6,889 bases of DNA, taken from assembly GCA_021827805.1 (NCBI GenBank), contig JAKAUG010000500.1, positions 1 to 6,889 of the forward strand. Direction: 5' to 3'. This DNA comes from Bacillota bacterium. GTDB taxonomy: Bacteria; Bacillota; Sulfobacillia; RBS10-35; JAJYVN01. The position numbers and the translations under genes were made by a program. The notes below the pieces were generated by a model. It saw only the letters and a list, made by a program, of their open reading frames with translations. It was not told where the DNA came from and made no database searches. Below, in pieces: positions 6,390-6,889 of this stretch (the first letter of the stretch is position 1; each line of letters begins with the position of its first letter).

Positions 6390-6775
6390 GCCAGTCCCAC
6401 GTATCGCGAGGCTGGCAAGGGAGGTGGCACCTTTGTTCCAGACCGCTGATCGGCAAGCCGGTGCCTTTGGACAGCGATGCTCTCCCAATGTGTACCCCGA
6501 ACGTTTCACCCGCCGACGGCTTCCTCGGCGCAACGCCATACGCTCGGTTGCCAAGGTACGTCTCCGCTATACCGCAAGGGAGGGACGCGCGGACCTGCCC
6601 ACGGCTGAAACCAGGGGGATCAGACAGCCGCGCGGAGACTTGATGAGAGCCGGGGCGGCCCCGGGCGGCGTGGCGCCTCCCGCCACAGCACCACCACACC
6701 GACGACGAACCGCTATGGAGAACCTGCGCAAGTCTAAGCATTGCTGCCGTGCGTAGGTCTCTTGGGATTCTTCGC
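6390..6775. other. Stretch without a convincing gene
   Basis: One minus-strand frame stays open from the window edge through here into the nuclease remnant, but its product is rich in Cys, His, Pro and Arg and has no domain I recognise. Base composition is more mixed than in the genes to the left. Small inverted repeats are present (AGGTG-G-CACCT at 6422-6432; CGCCGA/TCGGCG at 6511-6530), as is a 10-base direct repeat GCAAGGGAGG (6415-6424, 6574-6583); each is near chance level. On the minus strand a segment reading SLSKGTGLPISGLEQ (about 6474-6430) could be a decayed N-terminal block of the nuclease-like protein, but this is weak. Confidence 0.4.
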
Positions 6776-6868
6776 GCTCCGCACGGTTTGCCTGGGTCCA
6801 TCCCGCCCGTGGGATGGGGCTTGCCGTGCTGGAGCCCTGCCGCTAGCGGTACGCGCCTTGTGGCGCGT
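6776..6868. other. Cluster of nested hairpins, possible structured RNA or mobile-element end
   Basis: GCTCCGCACGG (6776-6786) pairs with CCGTGC-T-GGAGC (6824-6835), 11 bp with one bulged T. Inside it, CCATCCC (6798-6804) pairs with GGGATGG (6811-6817) around a 6-base loop. Then come the palindrome CCGCTAGCGG (6840-6849) and a perfect 7-bp hairpin, ACGCGCC-TTGT-GGCGCGT (6851-6868), followed by TTCCTT. Four stems in 93 bases with little unpaired sequence suggest a folded RNA or a transposon terminus, on either strand. The minus-strand text GCGAAGAATCCC at the base of the first stem recalls the 3' ends of IS200/IS605 TnpB elements; the plus strand could instead be compared with IscB-associated HEARO RNA. 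Neither is established. Confidence 0.35.
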
Positions 6869-6889
6869 TTCCTTACGGCGATGGGGCTT
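6813..6889 (+). repeat. 10-base direct repeat GATGGGGCTT, 67 bases apart
   Basis: GATGGGGCTT occurs at 6813-6822 and again as the last ten bases of the window (6880-6889). Because the window stops there, the second copy may be longer. The bases before the two copies differ. It could be chance, part of a repeated RNA or element structure, or the first period of a longer array. Confidence 0.3.
6851..6874 (+). terminator. Possible intrinsic terminator hairpin
   Basis: The stem ACGCGCC/GGCGCGT has 7 perfect base pairs and a 4-base loop, and TTTCCTT follows on the plus strand. That is the most terminator-like arrangement in the window. No plus-strand gene ends just before it, so it may instead be one arm of the structured region it belongs to. 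Confidence 0.3.

Noticed and set aside
6776..6889. CRISPR array suggested by a 67-base period
   Set aside because: Only ten bases repeat, only two copies are visible, and the flanks differ. A CRISPR repeat would be longer and present in more copies, and no cas gene is in the window.
6085..6889. A full-length intact minus-strand gene covering the right end
   Set aside because: The frame is open, but the part beyond about 6360 has no protein-like pattern, and the frame misses the last conserved block of the nuclease-like family.

Overview
This is a G+C-rich bacterial window (about two thirds G+C by eye). It holds six intact protein genes, one broken nuclease-like gene and a structured, apparently non-coding right end. 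Four of the six genes start with GTG, and all have purine-rich ribosome binding sites, mostly GGAGG. A GH76-family lipoprotein, TIM-barrel sugar isomerases and these sites fit a G+C-rich Gram-positive or related lineage (Actinomycetota, G+C-rich Bacillota, Chloroflexota and Armatimonadota are all possible). No rRNA, tRNA or other marker fixes the taxon.

Left part (1-2355): a YeiH/UPF0324 membrane transporter on the minus strand (126-1208) and an amidohydrolase-2 family TIM-barrel hydrolase on the plus strand (1456-2292) diverge from a 247-base intergenic region. That region carries a palindrome, CATAAG-N5-CTTATG. It lies where a weak -35 for the transporter and a TATGAT -10 for the hydrolase would be. 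A long perfect-stem hairpin sits in the presumed leader of the hydrolase. A strong G+C hairpin at 55-89 lies just after the transporter gene.

Middle (2356-5995): two pairs of genes diverge from a 143-base gap (4324-4466). Leftward are a secreted GH76-type alpha-mannan hydrolase lipoprotein and then a xylose-isomerase-like TIM-barrel protein, 27 bases apart. Rightward are a metallo-beta-lactamase-fold hydrolase and then a second, unrelated-in-detail xylose-isomerase-like TIM-barrel protein, 5 bases apart and probably translationally coupled. The set looks like a small carbohydrate or carbohydrate-derivative processing locus: one exported glycosidase and cytoplasmic isomerase/epimerase and hydrolase enzymes. 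No sugar transporter, kinase or regulator lies inside the window, so the substrate is open.

Right part (5996-6889): the minus strand holds the conserved core of a DUF2726/Vsr-like nuclease-fold protein, broken by a one-base shift near 6147 and without a recognisable N-terminal half. Beyond it lie a 21-bp near-perfect palindrome inside overlapping inverted repeats, about 380 bases with no convincing gene, and a cluster of nested hairpins (6776-6868) running into the window edge. This tail resembles degenerate or mobile-element-derived DNA, possibly with a structured RNA. It is the least explained stretch and the best place to look for something new.
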